Shown here one piece after another: positions 37,141 to 45,348 of a stretch of DNA of 64,000 nucleotides. The translations under genes were made by a program, and so were the position numbers. Within the stretch, counting starts at the first letter, position 1. Every line of letters begins with the position of its first letter. Origin of the DNA: Methylobacterium sp. WL119 (GTDB taxonomy: Bacteria; Pseudomonadota; Alphaproteobacteria; Rhizobiales; Beijerinckiaceae); assembly GCF_008039875.1 (NCBI RefSeq), contig NZ_VRUU01000014.1:1-64000 (forward strand). The letters run 5' to 3'. The notes beneath the pieces were generated by a model, which worked only from the letters and a program-made list of their open reading frames with translations, was not told where the DNA came from and did not search any database.

Positions 37141-37692
37141 CTATCGGCGGTCGTAGGGATCGTAGGGCGCGAGCGCATCCCCGAGCGCCTTGGCGGCCGG
37201 ATCGCGCCGGAGATCGAGCTCCCGGTCGAGGGCGCGCACGAAGCGCTCGCGGCCGGCTTCCAGCTCGCGGCCGAGGCCGCCGAAGGCCTCGGCGACCTCG
37301 ACATGGGGCGGCCCGTCGGTGACGAGGTAGTCGATCCCGCAATCCGGCTCGGCCGGGCGCCCGGCAGGGCGGAGCCAGTAGCAGATGCGGACGCGGGTGA
37401 ACGGCTCGCCCGCGCGTCGCTCGACCCGGGCGGGCGCCAGCCGAAAGCTGTCTGGCCGGGCCCGCTCGGCATAGGCGAGGCTCTGGCCGACGGTGACGAA
37501 GCCCTGCGTGCGGTGCCCGCGCACCAGCGCCATCGCCCGCGCGTCGGAGAGGTCCGCCGGCTGCGCCTGGGCGCCCGCGAGCGAGGCGAGGCCGAGGGCC
37601 GCTGTCAGAAAAGCCCGCCGCGCCGCCCGCAGCGACGGCCTCGCGGGCCGGCCGGCCTCGTCCGGCGTTGCAGCGCGGCTGGGCTTCACCAT
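37141..37692 (-). CDS. Secreted protein of unknown function
   Basis: 183 residues. The N-terminus has a basic stretch with paired Arg (SLRAARRAFLTAALGLASLAGAQAQ), consistent with a Sec or possibly Tat signal ending AQA. The mature domain of about 140 residues contains FVTVGQSLAYAERARP, FTRVRICYWLRPAG, DCGIDYLVTDGPPHVEVAEAFGGL and an acidic-basic end. Two Cys (CYW and DCG) might pair. The family is not recognised. ATG 37692 is preceded by GGAG at 6 bases. Confidence 0.55.
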   Translation of the reverse strand: MVKPSRAATPDEAGRPARPSLRAARRAFLTAALGLASLAGAQAQPADLSDARAMALVRGHRTQGFVTVGQSLAYAERARPDSFRLAPARVERRAGEPFTRVRICYWLRPAGRPAEPDCGIDYLVTDGPPHVEVAEAFGGLGRELEAGRERFVRALDRELDLRRDPAAKALGDALAPYDPYDRR

Positions 37693-37749
37693 GTCTTGCT
37701 CCGATCCCGCTTCGCGTGCGTGAAGCCCGATGCTGCAGGAGCCTGTACC

Positions 37750-38022
37750 GTGCCGCGCTACTTCTTCAACACACGGATCGGCGACGACTGGGTGACGGAC
37801 CCGGACGGCGCCGACCTGCCCGATGCCGACGCCGCCTGGGAGGCCGCCCGCGACACCATCCTGGCGGCGCTGCGCGCCGGCCAAGCGCGTGAGGCGCGGG
37901 ACCAGGCCCGGCTGATGACGGCCCACCTCGTCGTCACCGATGCCGCGGGCGAGATCGTGCTGGAATTCCCCTTCGCCGAGGCGGTCGAGATCGACCCGGA
38001 CCCCGGCGCGACGTTGCACTGA
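37750..38022 (+). CDS. DUF6894-like small protein
   Basis: 90 residues starting VPRYFFNTRIGDDWVTDPDGADLPDAD. The PRYFF opening, the D-x-x-G-x-x-L-x-D turn and the end LVVTDAAGEIVLEFPFAEAV match a small soluble family that is very common in Methylobacterium and Bradyrhizobium, often in many copies. Its function is unknown. GTG 37750 follows AGGAG at 8 bases. It is divergent from the secreted protein gene, with starts only 57 bases apart. Confidence 0.7.
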   Translation: MPRYFFNTRIGDDWVTDPDGADLPDADAAWEAARDTILAALRAGQAREARDQARLMTAHLVVTDAAGEIVLEFPFAEAVEIDPDPGATLH

Positions 38023-38043
38023 CCGCGACACGCGGCATCGACC

Positions 38044-38499
38044 TCAGCGCTCGGCGCTTCGCTTGCGCAGGGGCCGCGTCAGGCGGGTGCCGGCCGCGAC
38101 GAAGCCGGTGGCGGCGCAGAAGGCTTCGAGGTCCGGCCGGTCCGGCGGCAGCACCATCTCCAGCCCGTCGCATCCGGCGGTGCGCGCGGCCTGCGCCGCC
38201 GCCTTGAGCAGCAGGCGCCCGAGCCCGCGCCGGCGGTCGTCGGGCGCGACGAGGAGCGTCGTGATCTGCGCGGTCGGCTCGGCGACGAGGGTGCGGTACC
38301 AGTGCAGCACGACGAGGCCGCCCGGCGGCCCCCACTCGACCGCGACGAGGGCCGCGCCGTCGCGGCCGCGCAGGGCCTCGATCCGCTCGGCGAGGTCGCG
38401 GACCGCGATCGCCGGGCCGCCCGAGCCGATCAGCGCGGCGAGCCCCGGCGCGTCGGCGGCGCTGGCCGCCCGAATCTCCAGCCCGTACCGAGCGCTCAA
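38044..38499 (-). CDS. GNAT family N-acetyltransferase
   Basis: 151 residues. The acetyl-CoA motif is complete: ITTLLVAPDDRRRGLGRLLLKAA (the R-x-x-G-x-G/A loop is RRGLGR), preceded by the strand LVVLHWYRTLVAEP and followed by LEMVLPPDRPDLEAFCAATGFV. The substrate is unknown. The start is uncertain: TTG 38499 leaves LSARYGLEIRAAS, the natural first strand; ATG 38571 would run through the LysR-type operator of the neighbouring permease gene and is less likely. It is divergent from that permease gene. Confidence 0.72.
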   Translation of the reverse strand: MSARYGLEIRAASAADAPGLAALIGSGGPAIAVRDLAERIEALRGRDGAALVAVEWGPPGGLVVLHWYRTLVAEPTAQITTLLVAPDDRRRGLGRLLLKAAAQAARTAGCDGLEMVLPPDRPDLEAFCAATGFVAAGTRLTRPLRKRSAER

Positions 38500-38551
38500 G
38501 CCCCACCCCCGCTCATCCCGACCATCGTCATCCCGTCGCTTTCCCGCCGCC

Positions 38552-38621
38552 GATCGATGCGCGCGCCGCATCGATCCATCCAGCCTTTGAGTTGGACGCC
38601 GCGCCGGGGACGCTCCTAACC
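38552..38621 (+). promoter_or_regulatory. LysR-type operator plus promoter of the first aldarate permease gene (site 1)
   Basis: A perfect inverted repeat GATCGATGC-N7-GCATCGATC (38552-38576) contains the T-N11-A core of LysR-type operators. Exactly 15 bases later comes TTGGAC (38592-38597), then an 18-base gap and CTAACC (38616-38621). With transcription starting near 38628 the palindrome centre is at about -64, the usual LysR position. The same unit recurs at 41792 and 45215. Confidence 0.8.
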
Positions 38622-38725
38622 TGAGATCGCAAGCGGCCGCCGGGGCCCCGTCGAGGGGCCTTCAGAGAACGGCCGCTGTCCGCTGCGGCACCGGCCGGGC
38701 GGTCCGCCTTCAGGGAGAAGGTCGT

Positions 38726-40051
38726 ATGAGCGCGGGTCTCGCCATGACCGCGGTGAAGCGCAGCCGCGTGCGGCTCCTCATCGTGACGATGCTCTTCATC
38801 GCCACCACCATCAACTACGCCGACCGCGCGACGCTCTCCATCGCCGGCCCGTCGCTGGCCAAGGACCTGGGCCTCGATGCGGTGGCGATGGGCTACGTCT
38901 TCTCCGCCTTCGCCTGGTCCTACGTCCTGGCGCAGCTGCCCGGCGGCTGGCTGCTCGACCGCTACGGCGCGAAGTGGGTCTATGCCGGCGCGATCTTCCT
39001 GTGGTCGGCCTTCACGCTGATGCAGGGGGCGGTCGGCTTCTTCACCGGCTTCACCGCGGTGGCGGTGCTGTTCGGCCTGCGCCTGCTCGTCGGCCTCGCC
39101 GAGGCGCCGGTGTTTCCGGCCAACGCCCGGATCACCGCGGCGTGGTTCCCCACCGCCGAGCGCGGCACCGCCTCGGCCTTCTTCAATGCCTCGCAGTACT
39201 TCGCCACCGTGCTGTTCACGCCGCTGATGGGCTTCGTCGTCCACCATTACGGCTGGCACCACGTTTTCACCCTGATGGGCGCGCTCGGCATCGCCTTCGC
39301 GCTGCTGTGGACCCAGGTGATCTACGGGCCGAAGGAGCACCCCGCGATCAACCAGGGGGAGCGCGACTACATCGAGGCGGGCGGCGCCCTCCTCGACATG
39401 GACGGCCGCGACGCGGGCGTGGCCCAGGTCGACGCCGGCCGCACGATCCGGCAGCTGCTCGCCAACCGCATGCTGCTCGGGATCTACGTCGGGCAGTACT
39501 GCATCACCACGCTGACGTACTTCTTCCTGACCTGGTTCCCGGTCTACCTCGTGAAGGAGCGCGGCCTGTCGATCCTGCAGGCGGGCTTCGCCGCGGTGCT
39601 GCCGGCGCTCTGCGGCTTCGTCGGCGGCATCCTGGGCGGCTGGATCTCGGACCGGCTGCTCAAGCGCGGCTGGTCGCTGACCGCATCGCGGAAGATCCCG
39701 ATCGTCGGCGGGATGCTGCTGTCGATGGTCATCGTCGGCTGCAACTACGTCCAGACCGACGCGCTCGTGGTCGGGCTGATGGCGCTCGCCTTCTTCGGCA
39801 AGGGCGTCGGGGCGCTCGGCTGGGCGGTCGTCTCCGACACCTCGCCGCGCCAGGGCGGCGGCCTCTCGGGGGGGCTGTTCAACACCTTCGGCAACACCGC
39901 CGGCATCACCACCCCGATCGCGATCGGCTACATCGTGCAGCAGACGGGGTCGTTCAACGGCGCGCTGGTGTTCGTCGGGCTGAACGCGCTCGTCGCCGTG
40001 TTCTGCTACCTCGTCGTCGTCGGCGAGATCCGGCGGGTGGAGCTGCGCTGA
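38726..40051 (+). CDS. gudP: MFS D-glucarate/galactarate permease (GudP/GarP-like), copy 1
   Basis: 441 residues, 12 helices, of the anion:cation symporter family. Typical marks are INYADRATLSIAGP in helix 1, [18 protein letters not shown] (motif A-like) and EAPVFPANARITAAWFP. The second half has [45 protein letters not shown], as in E. coli GudP. It should bring aldaric acids in with protons. ATG 38726 follows AGGGAGAAGG. Its promoter carries the shared LysR-type operator. A paralog lies at 45349. Confidence 0.88.
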   Translation: MSAGLAMTAVKRSRVRLLIVTMLFIATTINYADRATLSIAGPSLAKDLGLDAVAMGYVFSAFAWSYVLAQLPGGWLLDRYGAKWVYAGAIFLWSAFTLMQGAVGFFTGFTAVAVLFGLRLLVGLAEAPVFPANARITAAWFPTAERGTASAFFNASQYFATVLFTPLMGFVVHHYGWHHVFTLMGALGIAFALLWTQVIYGPKEHPAINQGERDYIEAGGALLDMDGRDAGVAQVDAGRTIRQLLANRMLLGIYVGQYCITTLTYFFLTWFPVYLVKERGLSILQAGFAAVLPALCGFVGGILGGWISDRLLKRGWSLTASRKIPIVGGMLLSMVIVGCNYVQTDALVVGLMALAFFGKGVGALGWAVVSDTSPRQGGGLSGGLFNTFGNTAGITTPIAIGYIVQQTGSFNGALVFVGLNALVAVFCYLVVVGEIRRVELR

Positions 40052-40159
40052 GCGGGCTCGCGCCGGCAAGGCAACGCTTCAAAGGCGACACGTCTCCGGC
40101 CCGGCTTCCAGACCGGTCGCAGGTTGCGCGGACCCGCAGAACACGTCCGCGCAACCGGC

Positions 40160-40372
40160 TCAAGCGGACCGCCGCCGCCACCCCTCGGGCACGGGATGGC
40201 GGGCATGCGCCTCGGCCAGCGCTTCGAGCCAGCCTGCGACGTCGGGTGGGATCGCGGCGTCGCCGGAGGCCCAACGGCGCACCAGGCGGTCATCGCAGGC
40301 CAGGGCCTGAGCGAAGCCCCGTTGCGACCAGCGCAGCCGGGCGAGCACGTCGCGGAGGCGGCTGGCAGTCAC
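40160..40372 (-). CDS. Small Cro/CI-like helix-turn-helix protein
   Basis: 70 residues. RLRDVLARLRWSQRGFAQAL, then RLVRRWASGDAAIPPDVAGWLEAL fits a Cro/CI HTH (S-Q-R-x-x-A-x-x-L and the R-x-W-x-x-G-x-x-x-x-P turn). No other domain. GTG 40372 overlaps the stop of the upstream small membrane protein (GTGA), so the two form a coupled pair. The insertion of this minus-strand pair between the permease and the regulator of the aldarate island suggests an acquired unit. Confidence 0.65.
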   Translation of the reverse strand: MTASRLRDVLARLRWSQRGFAQALACDDRLVRRWASGDAAIPPDVAGWLEALAEAHARHPVPEGWRRRSA

Positions 40373-40605
40373 CCGCCCAACACCTTGATGAAGGCGGCGC
40401 CCGCGCCGAACAGCGCAGCACCCGCGGCCATGCCGGACAGGGCGATCTGCCAGGGTGCCAAGGCTCGCTCGCGCGTCAGCTTGTCGGCCTCGGCGCGCAG
40501 CTTAGCCTGTTCCTCAATGAATTTCTGGGTCTCGGCGTTCGACCGGAGGACGCGAGCGACCTGCTCGGCGATGTCGAGGCTGTTCGGAGCGGATGTGCCG
40601 GCCAT
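40369..40605 (-). CDS. Small coiled-coil membrane protein
   Basis: 78 residues. A Glu/Lys/Arg-rich helix (VARVLRSNAETQKFIEEQAKLRAEADK) runs into one membrane helix (IALSGMAAGAALFGAGAAFI) close to the C-terminus, so it is tail-anchored-like. The function is unknown; comparable small proteins occur beside HTH genes in prophage-like or mobile segments. ATG 40605 has AGGA 8 bases upstream. Confidence 0.55.
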   Translation of the reverse strand: MAGTSAPNSLDIAEQVARVLRSNAETQKFIEEQAKLRAEADKLTRERALAPWQIALSGMAAGAALFGAGAAFIKVLGG

Positions 40606-40721
40606 CGGGGTCGTCCTGCAATTTAGCCGGGGAACTCCCGCGAACATGTCCGCAATATGAGGGACGATCGGACGAACGTCAACGACGGCGAAGTCGAACG
40701 TGCCCGTGACGACCCACCTCG

Positions 40722-40859
40722 CCGAAGCGACGCCACCCGATCGAGACCGTCTTCCGCAAGCCGAAGGCGTTCAAGCGCATCGCGAGGCAGGCCGACGAGA
40801 CCGATCGAAGCTTTGCTGCCATCATCCGTCTCGCCGCGACCGGCATCGGGATGCGATCA
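40722..40859 (+). pseudogene. IS5-family transposase remnant (C-terminal end)
   Basis: In the frame of base 40722 the DNA reads [21 protein letters not shown], then [15 protein letters not shown]. This closely follows the C-terminal signature of IS5/IS427 transposases (N-R-x-I-E-x-x-F, K-x-F-R-R-I-A-T-R-Y-D-K, F-x-A-x-x-x-L-A-A). Upstream the frame is broken by a stop and no N-terminal part exists, so only about 46 codons remain. It lies between the small HTH/membrane pair and the LysR gene and marks an old insertion. Confidence 0.65.
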
Positions 40860-40865
40860 ATCCAG
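40855..40865 (+). promoter_or_regulatory. Possible operator half-site before the LysR gene
   Basis: GATCAATCCAG, 37 bases upstream of the LysR start, matches the right half of the aldarate operators (GATCCATCCAG at site 1, GATCGATCCAG at site 2) with one change each. GCATCGGGATGC just before it is a short palindrome. It may be a weak autoregulatory site; it overlaps the IS remnant end. Confidence 0.3.
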
Positions 40866-40902
40866 GCACGTCGCAACCCGGGTCGCCTTTCCAGGATCGC
40901 GC

Positions 40903-41793
40903 ATGTTCGACTTCAGCCAGCTCCGGTGCTTCGCGGCCGTCGCCGAGGAGCTGCATTTCGGCCGGGCCGCCGCCCGGCTGAACATGACCCAGCCGCCGCT
41001 CTCGCGGCAGATCCAGGTCCTGGAGCGCATCCTCGACGTGCAGCTCCTCGACCGCACCAGCCGCTCGGTGCGCCTGACCGCGGCCGGGCGCAGCTTCCTG
41101 CCCGAGGCGCAGCGCATCCTGCGGCTCGCCGAGACCGCGACCCACGTCACCCGCCAGGTCGCGGCCGGAAGGGCCGGGGTGCTCAAGCTCGGGTTCACGG
41201 CGGCTTCGGCCTACGACTTCCTGCCCCGCCTCGTCATCGCCGCCCGGGCCGCGCTGCCGGACGTGACGCTCGCGCTGCGCGAGATGGTGACCAAGGATCA
41301 GGTCGAGGAACTGCTGGCCGGGCGCATCGACGCGGCGCTGGTGCGCCCGCCGGTCACCCATCCCGACCTCGCCTCCGTGCGGGCGCTGGCCGAGCCGATG
41401 GTGGTCGCCGTGCCCGCCGGCAATCGCCTGGCGGCGCACGCGGGCCTGACGCTGGCGGACCTCGACGGCGAACCGTTCATCGCCTACGCGCCGAACGAGG
41501 CGCACTACTTCCACGACCTCGTCCGCGGCCTGTTCGCCGAGGCCGGCATCCAGCCGCGCATCCTGCAGCAGCTGACGCAGATCCACTCGATCCTGGCACT
41601 GGTGCGTGCCGGCCTCGGGGTCGCCCTGGTGCCGGCGGCGGCCGAGCGTCTGCGCTTCGAGGGCGTCGCGTTCCGCCCCCTCGACCTGCCCGCGCCGCGC
41701 CCGGCCGAGCTGCACCTCGCCTGGCGCCGCGACGGCGACGACCCGCTGATCGCGCGCCTGATCGCGATCCTGGCAGCGCTGCCGCCGGGATGA
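40903..41793 (+). CDS. LysR-type regulator, probable activator of the aldarate genes
   Basis: 296 residues. The N-terminal winged HTH reads [35 protein letters not shown], followed by the linker helix and a two-lobed LysR substrate-binding domain ([35 protein letters not shown]). The ligand is unknown, but position suggests glucarate, galactarate or a breakdown product. It is transcribed towards gudD, 122 bases upstream of it, and three T-N11-A operators of one sequence flank the island's transcription units. ATG 40903 follows AGGA. Confidence 0.88.
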   Translation: MFDFSQLRCFAAVAEELHFGRAAARLNMTQPPLSRQIQVLERILDVQLLDRTSRSVRLTAAGRSFLPEAQRILRLAETATHVTRQVAAGRAGVLKLGFTAASAYDFLPRLVIAARAALPDVTLALREMVTKDQVEELLAGRIDAALVRPPVTHPDLASVRALAEPMVVAVPAGNRLAAHAGLTLADLDGEPFIAYAPNEAHYFHDLVRGLFAEAGIQPRILQQLTQIHSILALVRAGLGVALVPAAAERLRFEGVAFRPLDLPAPRPAELHLAWRRDGDDPLIARLIAILAALPPG

Positions 41794-41860
41794 TCGATGC
41801 CTGTCGCGCATCGATCGATCCAGCCTTTGGCTTGGACCCGCATCGGCATCCTTGCGAGAA
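41792..41860 (+). promoter_or_regulatory. LysR-type operator plus promoter of the gudD operon (site 2)
   Basis: GATCGATGC-N7-GCATCGATC at 41792-41816, perfect in both arms. TTGGAC follows at 41832-41837, again 15 bases after the palindrome, and the -10 region falls near 41855-41860 (CGAGAA, weak). It overlaps the last two bases of the LysR gene. It shares the trailing ATCCAGCCTTTG block with site 1. Confidence 0.8.
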
Positions 41861-41915
41861 CGTGCGGCAGACGGCGCGCCAGACGCCGGTCCCGTCAACG
41901 CCCCGGGAGGCACGC

Positions 41916-43277
41916 ATGCAGGCCGACGCCGTCGATGCCCCGTCGCGCGGATTTTCGCGCTCCCCCACCGTCACCGCAATGCGGGTCGTGCCGGTCGCCG
42001 GCCGCGACAGCATGCTGCTCAACCTCAGCGGCGCGCACGGCCCGTTCTTCACCCGCAACCTGGTGATCCTCGAAGATTCCACCGGCGCGACGGGCCTCGG
42101 CGAGGTGCCCGGCGGCGAGCGCATCCGCGGCGTGCTGGAGGAGGCCCGCGACCTGATCGTCGGGCGCCCGCTCGGCGCCTGGCAGGCGGTGCTCAACGCG
42201 ATGCGCGCGCGCTTCGCCGACCGCGATTCCGGCGGGCGCGGCCTCCAGACCTTCGACCTGCGCGTCACGATCCACGCGGTGACGGCGGTGGAATCCGCCT
42301 TCCTCGACCTGCTCGGCCAGTTCCTCGACGTGCCGGTGGCGGCCCTGCTGGGCGAGGGCCAGCAGCGCGACGCCGTCGAGATGCTGGGCTACCTGTTCTA
42401 CGTCGGCGACCGCCGCCGCACCGATCTGCCCTATCGCGAGCCGACCGCCCGCGACGGCTGGATGCGGCTGCGCGACGAGGAGGCCCTGACGCCCGACGCC
42501 GTCGCACGCCTGGCCGAGGCCGCGCATGCGGCCTACGGCTTCAACGACTTCAAGCTGAAGGGCGGCGTGCTCGCCGGCGAGGACGAGATCGCCGCCGTCA
42601 CCGCGATCCACGAGCGCTTCCCGGAAGCCCGCGTCACCCTCGACCCGAACGGCGCGTGGTCGCTCGCCGAGGCGATCCGCCTGTGCAAGGGCCGCGGCGA
42701 CGTGCTCGCCTACGCCGAGGATCCGTGCGGGGCCGAGGACGGGTTCTCGGGCCGCGAGATCATGGCCGAGTTCCGCCGCGCCACGGGCCTGCCCACCGCC
42801 ACCAACATGATCGCCACCGACTGGCGCCAGATGAACCACGCGATCCAGCTCGGCAGCGTCGACATCCCGCTGGCCGACCCGCATTTCTGGACGCTGGCCG
42901 GCTCGGTGCGGGTGGCGCAGCTCTGCCGCGACCACGGGCTGACCTGGGGCTCGCACTCGAACAACCACTTCGACGTGTCGCTGGCGATGTTCACCCACGT
43001 CGCGGCCGCCGCCCCGGGCAAGGTGACGGCGATCGACACGCACTGGATCTGGCAGGACGGCCAGCGCCTGACCAAGGAGCCGCTGGCGATCCGCGGCGGG
43101 CTCGTGCGGGTGCCGGATCGTCCGGGGCTGGGCATCGAGATCGACATGGCCGAGGTCGAGGCGGCGCACGCGCTCTATCTGGACCACGGCCTCGGCGCCC
43201 GCGACGACGCGGCGGCGATGCAGTTCCTCGTCCCGAACTGGACCTTCGACAACAAGCGCCCGTGCCTCGTGCGCTGA
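41916..43277 (+). CDS. gudD: D-glucarate dehydratase
   Basis: 453 residues of the enolase superfamily. It removes water from D-glucarate to give 5-keto-4-deoxy-D-glucarate. Visible parts are [26 protein letters not shown] (capping domain), the Lys motif [10 protein letters not shown], metal ligands in [19 protein letters not shown] and TNMIATDW, and the His of [27 protein letters not shown] is a GlucD hallmark. Length matches E. coli GudD. ATG 41916 follows GGGAGG. It is the first gene of gudD-garL-garR. L-idarate may also be a substrate in this family. Confidence 0.94.
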   Translation: MQADAVDAPSRGFSRSPTVTAMRVVPVAGRDSMLLNLSGAHGPFFTRNLVILEDSTGATGLGEVPGGERIRGVLEEARDLIVGRPLGAWQAVLNAMRARFADRDSGGRGLQTFDLRVTIHAVTAVESAFLDLLGQFLDVPVAALLGEGQQRDAVEMLGYLFYVGDRRRTDLPYREPTARDGWMRLRDEEALTPDAVARLAEAAHAAYGFNDFKLKGGVLAGEDEIAAVTAIHERFPEARVTLDPNGAWSLAEAIRLCKGRGDVLAYAEDPCGAEDGFSGREIMAEFRRATGLPTATNMIATDWRQMNHAIQLGSVDIPLADPHFWTLAGSVRVAQLCRDHGLTWGSHSNNHFDVSLAMFTHVAAAAPGKVTAIDTHWIWQDGQRLTKEPLAIRGGLVRVPDRPGLGIEIDMAEVEAAHALYLDHGLGARDDAAAMQFLVPNWTFDNKRPCLVR

Positions 43278-43296
43278 GGGCGACGGACGCTTCAGA

Positions 43297-43431
43297 TCCC
43301 TCCCCCTCTGCGGGGGAGGGTGGCCCCTGCGTCGGCAGGGGTCGGGAGAGGGGAGCGCCGTATCCGGCACCGGCGCTCCCCTCTCCCGACCCGCTTCGCG
43401 GGCCACCCTCTCCCGCAGAGGGGAGAGGGAG
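43297..43431. repeat. Long imperfect inverted repeat between gudD and garL
   Basis: Two arms of about 60 bases (43297-43360 and 43371-43431) pair imperfectly around a short centre. Inside the left arm is a complete small hairpin, CCCTCCCCC-N5-GGGGGAGGG (43298-43320). It looks like a paired REP/BIME element. Sitting inside an operon, it could lower or stabilise downstream expression. Confidence 0.65.
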
Positions 43432-43489
43432 GCGCGTGATCCGGACGACGCTCGACCTCTCAGATCGATTCCACGAAGGAGCACATCCG

Positions 43490-44254
43490 ATGGACATCCT
43501 CTCCAACCGCTTCAAGGCGGCGCTCGGCCAGGGCCGGCAGCAGATCGGCCTGTGGTGCAGCCTCGCCAGCCCGATCTCCACCGAGGTCGTGGCCGGCTCC
43601 GGCTTCGACTGGCTGCTCCTCGACATGGAGCATTCGGCCAACGACCTGCGGGACGTCTACAGTCAGGTCCAGGCGATGATGGAGAGCCCGGCCCACGCCA
43701 TGGTGCGGGTGCCGAGCGACGAGGCGATCACCATCAAGCGCATCCTCGACACCGGGGTGCAGTCGCTGATGATCCCCAACATCGACGACGCCGACCAGGC
43801 CCGCCGCGCGGTGGCCGCGACCCGCTACGCCCCGCGCGGCGTGCGCGGCTTCTCGCAGGCGCCGCGCGCCGCCCGCTTCGGCCGCATCCTCGACTACCAC
43901 GCCCGCTGCGAGGCCGAGATCTTCGTGGCCGTGCAGATCGAGTCGCGGCGGGCGCTCGACAACCTCGACGAGATCGCCGGCGTGGAGGGCGTCGACGGCG
44001 TCTTCGTCGGCCCCGGCGACCTCTCGACCAGCCTCGGCTACCTCGGGCAGCAGAACCATCCGGACGTGGTGGCGATCATCGAGGAGACCGTGGCCCGCAT
44101 CGGGAAGGCCGGGAAGCACGCCGGCATCCTCACCGCCAACGAGGAACTGGCCCACCGCTACATCGCCGCCGGCACCCGCTTCACCGCGGTCGGCTCCGAC
44201 ATGGGCCTGCTCGCGCGGCAGTCCGAGGCGCTCGCCGCCCGCTTCAGGGGCTGA
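43490..44254 (+). CDS. garL: 2-dehydro-3-deoxyglucarate aldolase (HpcH/HpaI family)
   Basis: 254 residues. It splits 5-keto-4-deoxy-D-glucarate into pyruvate and tartronate semialdehyde, a class II retro-aldol reaction needing a divalent metal. Signatures are GLWCSLASPISTEVVAGSGFDWLLLDMEHS (metal-side Asp/Glu and the His base), MVRVPSDEAITIKRILDTG, VQIESRRALDNLDEI and GVFVGPGDLS (second metal ligand). Close homologs such as HpcH act on other keto-acids; the operon context fixes the likely substrate. ATG 43490 has AAGGAG at 9 bases. Confidence 0.9.
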   Translation: MDILSNRFKAALGQGRQQIGLWCSLASPISTEVVAGSGFDWLLLDMEHSANDLRDVYSQVQAMMESPAHAMVRVPSDEAITIKRILDTGVQSLMIPNIDDADQARRAVAATRYAPRGVRGFSQAPRAARFGRILDYHARCEAEIFVAVQIESRRALDNLDEIAGVEGVDGVFVGPGDLSTSLGYLGQQNHPDVVAIIEETVARIGKAGKHAGILTANEELAHRYIAAGTRFTAVGSDMGLLARQSEALAARFRG

Positions 44255-44265
44255 GCCAGGATCGA

Positions 44266-44288
44266 CCCTCCCCCTCCGCGGGGGAGGG
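44266..44288. repeat. Small REP-like hairpin between garL and garR
   Basis: CCCTCCCCC-TCCGC-GGGGGAGGG, 9-bp perfect arms, 11 bases after the garL stop. It is the same family as 34272-34298 and 43298-43320. Being inside the operon it may mark an RNA-processing or partial termination point. Confidence 0.65.
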
Positions 44289-44316
44289 CGGATGCGCCAT
44301 TCCGGGAGACACCACC

Positions 44317-45201
44317 ATGAACATCGGATTCATCGGCCTCGGCATCATGGGCGCGCCCATGGCCGGGCACCTGATCGCCGCCGGGCACAGCCTGTTCCTG
44401 AAGAGCCGCCGGGCGGTGCCCGAGGCCCTGGTCGCCGCCGGCGGCACGCCCTGCGCCACCGCCGCCGAGGTCGCCGAGCGCGCCGACGTCGTCATCCTGA
44501 TGCTGCCGGACACCCCCGACGTCGAGACGGTGCTGTTCGGCGCGGACGGCGTCGCGGCGGGCCTGAGGTCCGGCACGACCGTGATCGACATGAGCTCGAT
44601 CTCGCCGATCGCGACGAAGGACTTCGCCGCCCGCATCAGGGAGCGCGGCGGCGCCTATCTCGACGCGCCGGTCTCCGGCGGCGAGGTCGGGGCGAAGAAC
44701 GCCGCCCTCTCGATCATGGTCGGCGGCGACGAGGCCGATTTCGGGCGCGCACAACCGCTGTTCGCGGCCATGGGGAAGACCGTGACCCATGTCGGCCCGG
44801 TCGGATCGGGCCAGGTGGCGAAGGTCGCCAACCAGATCATCGTCGCGCTCACCATCGAGGCGGTGGCCGAGGGTCTGCTGTTCGCCTCGAAGGCCGGCGC
44901 CGACCCGGCCAAGGTCCGCGAGGCGATCACCGGGGGCCTGGCCACCTCGCGCATCCTCGAGCTGCACGGCAAGCGCATGATCGACCGCACCTTCGATCCG
45001 GGCTTCCGCATCGGGCTGCACCAGAAGGACCTGAACCTGGCGCTGGAGGGCGCCCGGGCGCTCGGGCTCAGCCTGCCGGCCACGGCGCTGGCGCAGCAGC
45101 TGTTCTCGGCCTGCGTCGCCAACGGCGGGGCGGCCTGGGACCATTCGGCGATGGTCCGCGCGCTGGAGATCATGGCGAACCACGAGGTCGGCGCCGCTTG
45201 A
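44317..45201 (+). CDS. garR: 2-hydroxy-3-oxopropionate (tartronate semialdehyde) reductase
   Basis: 294 residues of the beta-hydroxyacid dehydrogenase family. The N-terminal Rossmann motif is IGFIGLGIMGAPMAGHL. The substrate motif is YLDAPVSGGEVGAKNA, the catalytic Lys lies in VGSGQVAKVANQI, and the C-terminal helix has GFRIGLHQKDLNLAL. It reduces tartronate semialdehyde to D-glycerate with NAD(P)H, the step after GarL. GlxR has the same activity; symbol choice rests on the operon. It is the last gene before the second permease promoter. Confidence 0.9.
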   Translation: MNIGFIGLGIMGAPMAGHLIAAGHSLFLKSRRAVPEALVAAGGTPCATAAEVAERADVVILMLPDTPDVETVLFGADGVAAGLRSGTTVIDMSSISPIATKDFAARIRERGGAYLDAPVSGGEVGAKNAALSIMVGGDEADFGRAQPLFAAMGKTVTHVGPVGSGQVAKVANQIIVALTIEAVAEGLLFASKAGADPAKVREAITGGLATSRILELHGKRMIDRTFDPGFRIGLHQKDLNLALEGARALGLSLPATALAQQLFSACVANGGAAWDHSAMVRALEIMANHEVGAA

Positions 45202-45214
45202 CCCACGCTCGATC

Positions 45215-45283
45215 GATCGATGCCGCGATGGTATCGATCGATCCATCGTTTGGATTGGAAGGTATCGACCGGGCGGACTAATC
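45215..45283 (+). promoter_or_regulatory. LysR-type operator plus promoter of the second permease-garD operon (site 3)
   Basis: GATCGATGC-N7-GTATCGATC at 45215-45239, one arm mismatch compared with sites 1 and 2; an extra GATC precedes it. TTGGAA follows at 45255-45260, 15 bases after the palindrome as in the other two. A 17-base gap leads to CTAATC (45278-45283). The mismatch keeps symmetry at all but one pair, so binding may be weaker. Confidence 0.78.
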
Positions 45284-45348
45284 TGGAAACCTCAAGGAAA
45301 CCGACCGCGACGGGCACGCATCCGTCGGGCGATCCCGAGGAGGAAACC

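Noticed and set aside
38500..38571. ATG 38571 as the start of the GNAT gene
   Set aside because: It would place the LysR operator inside the coding region and add a basic low-complexity stretch before the natural first strand.
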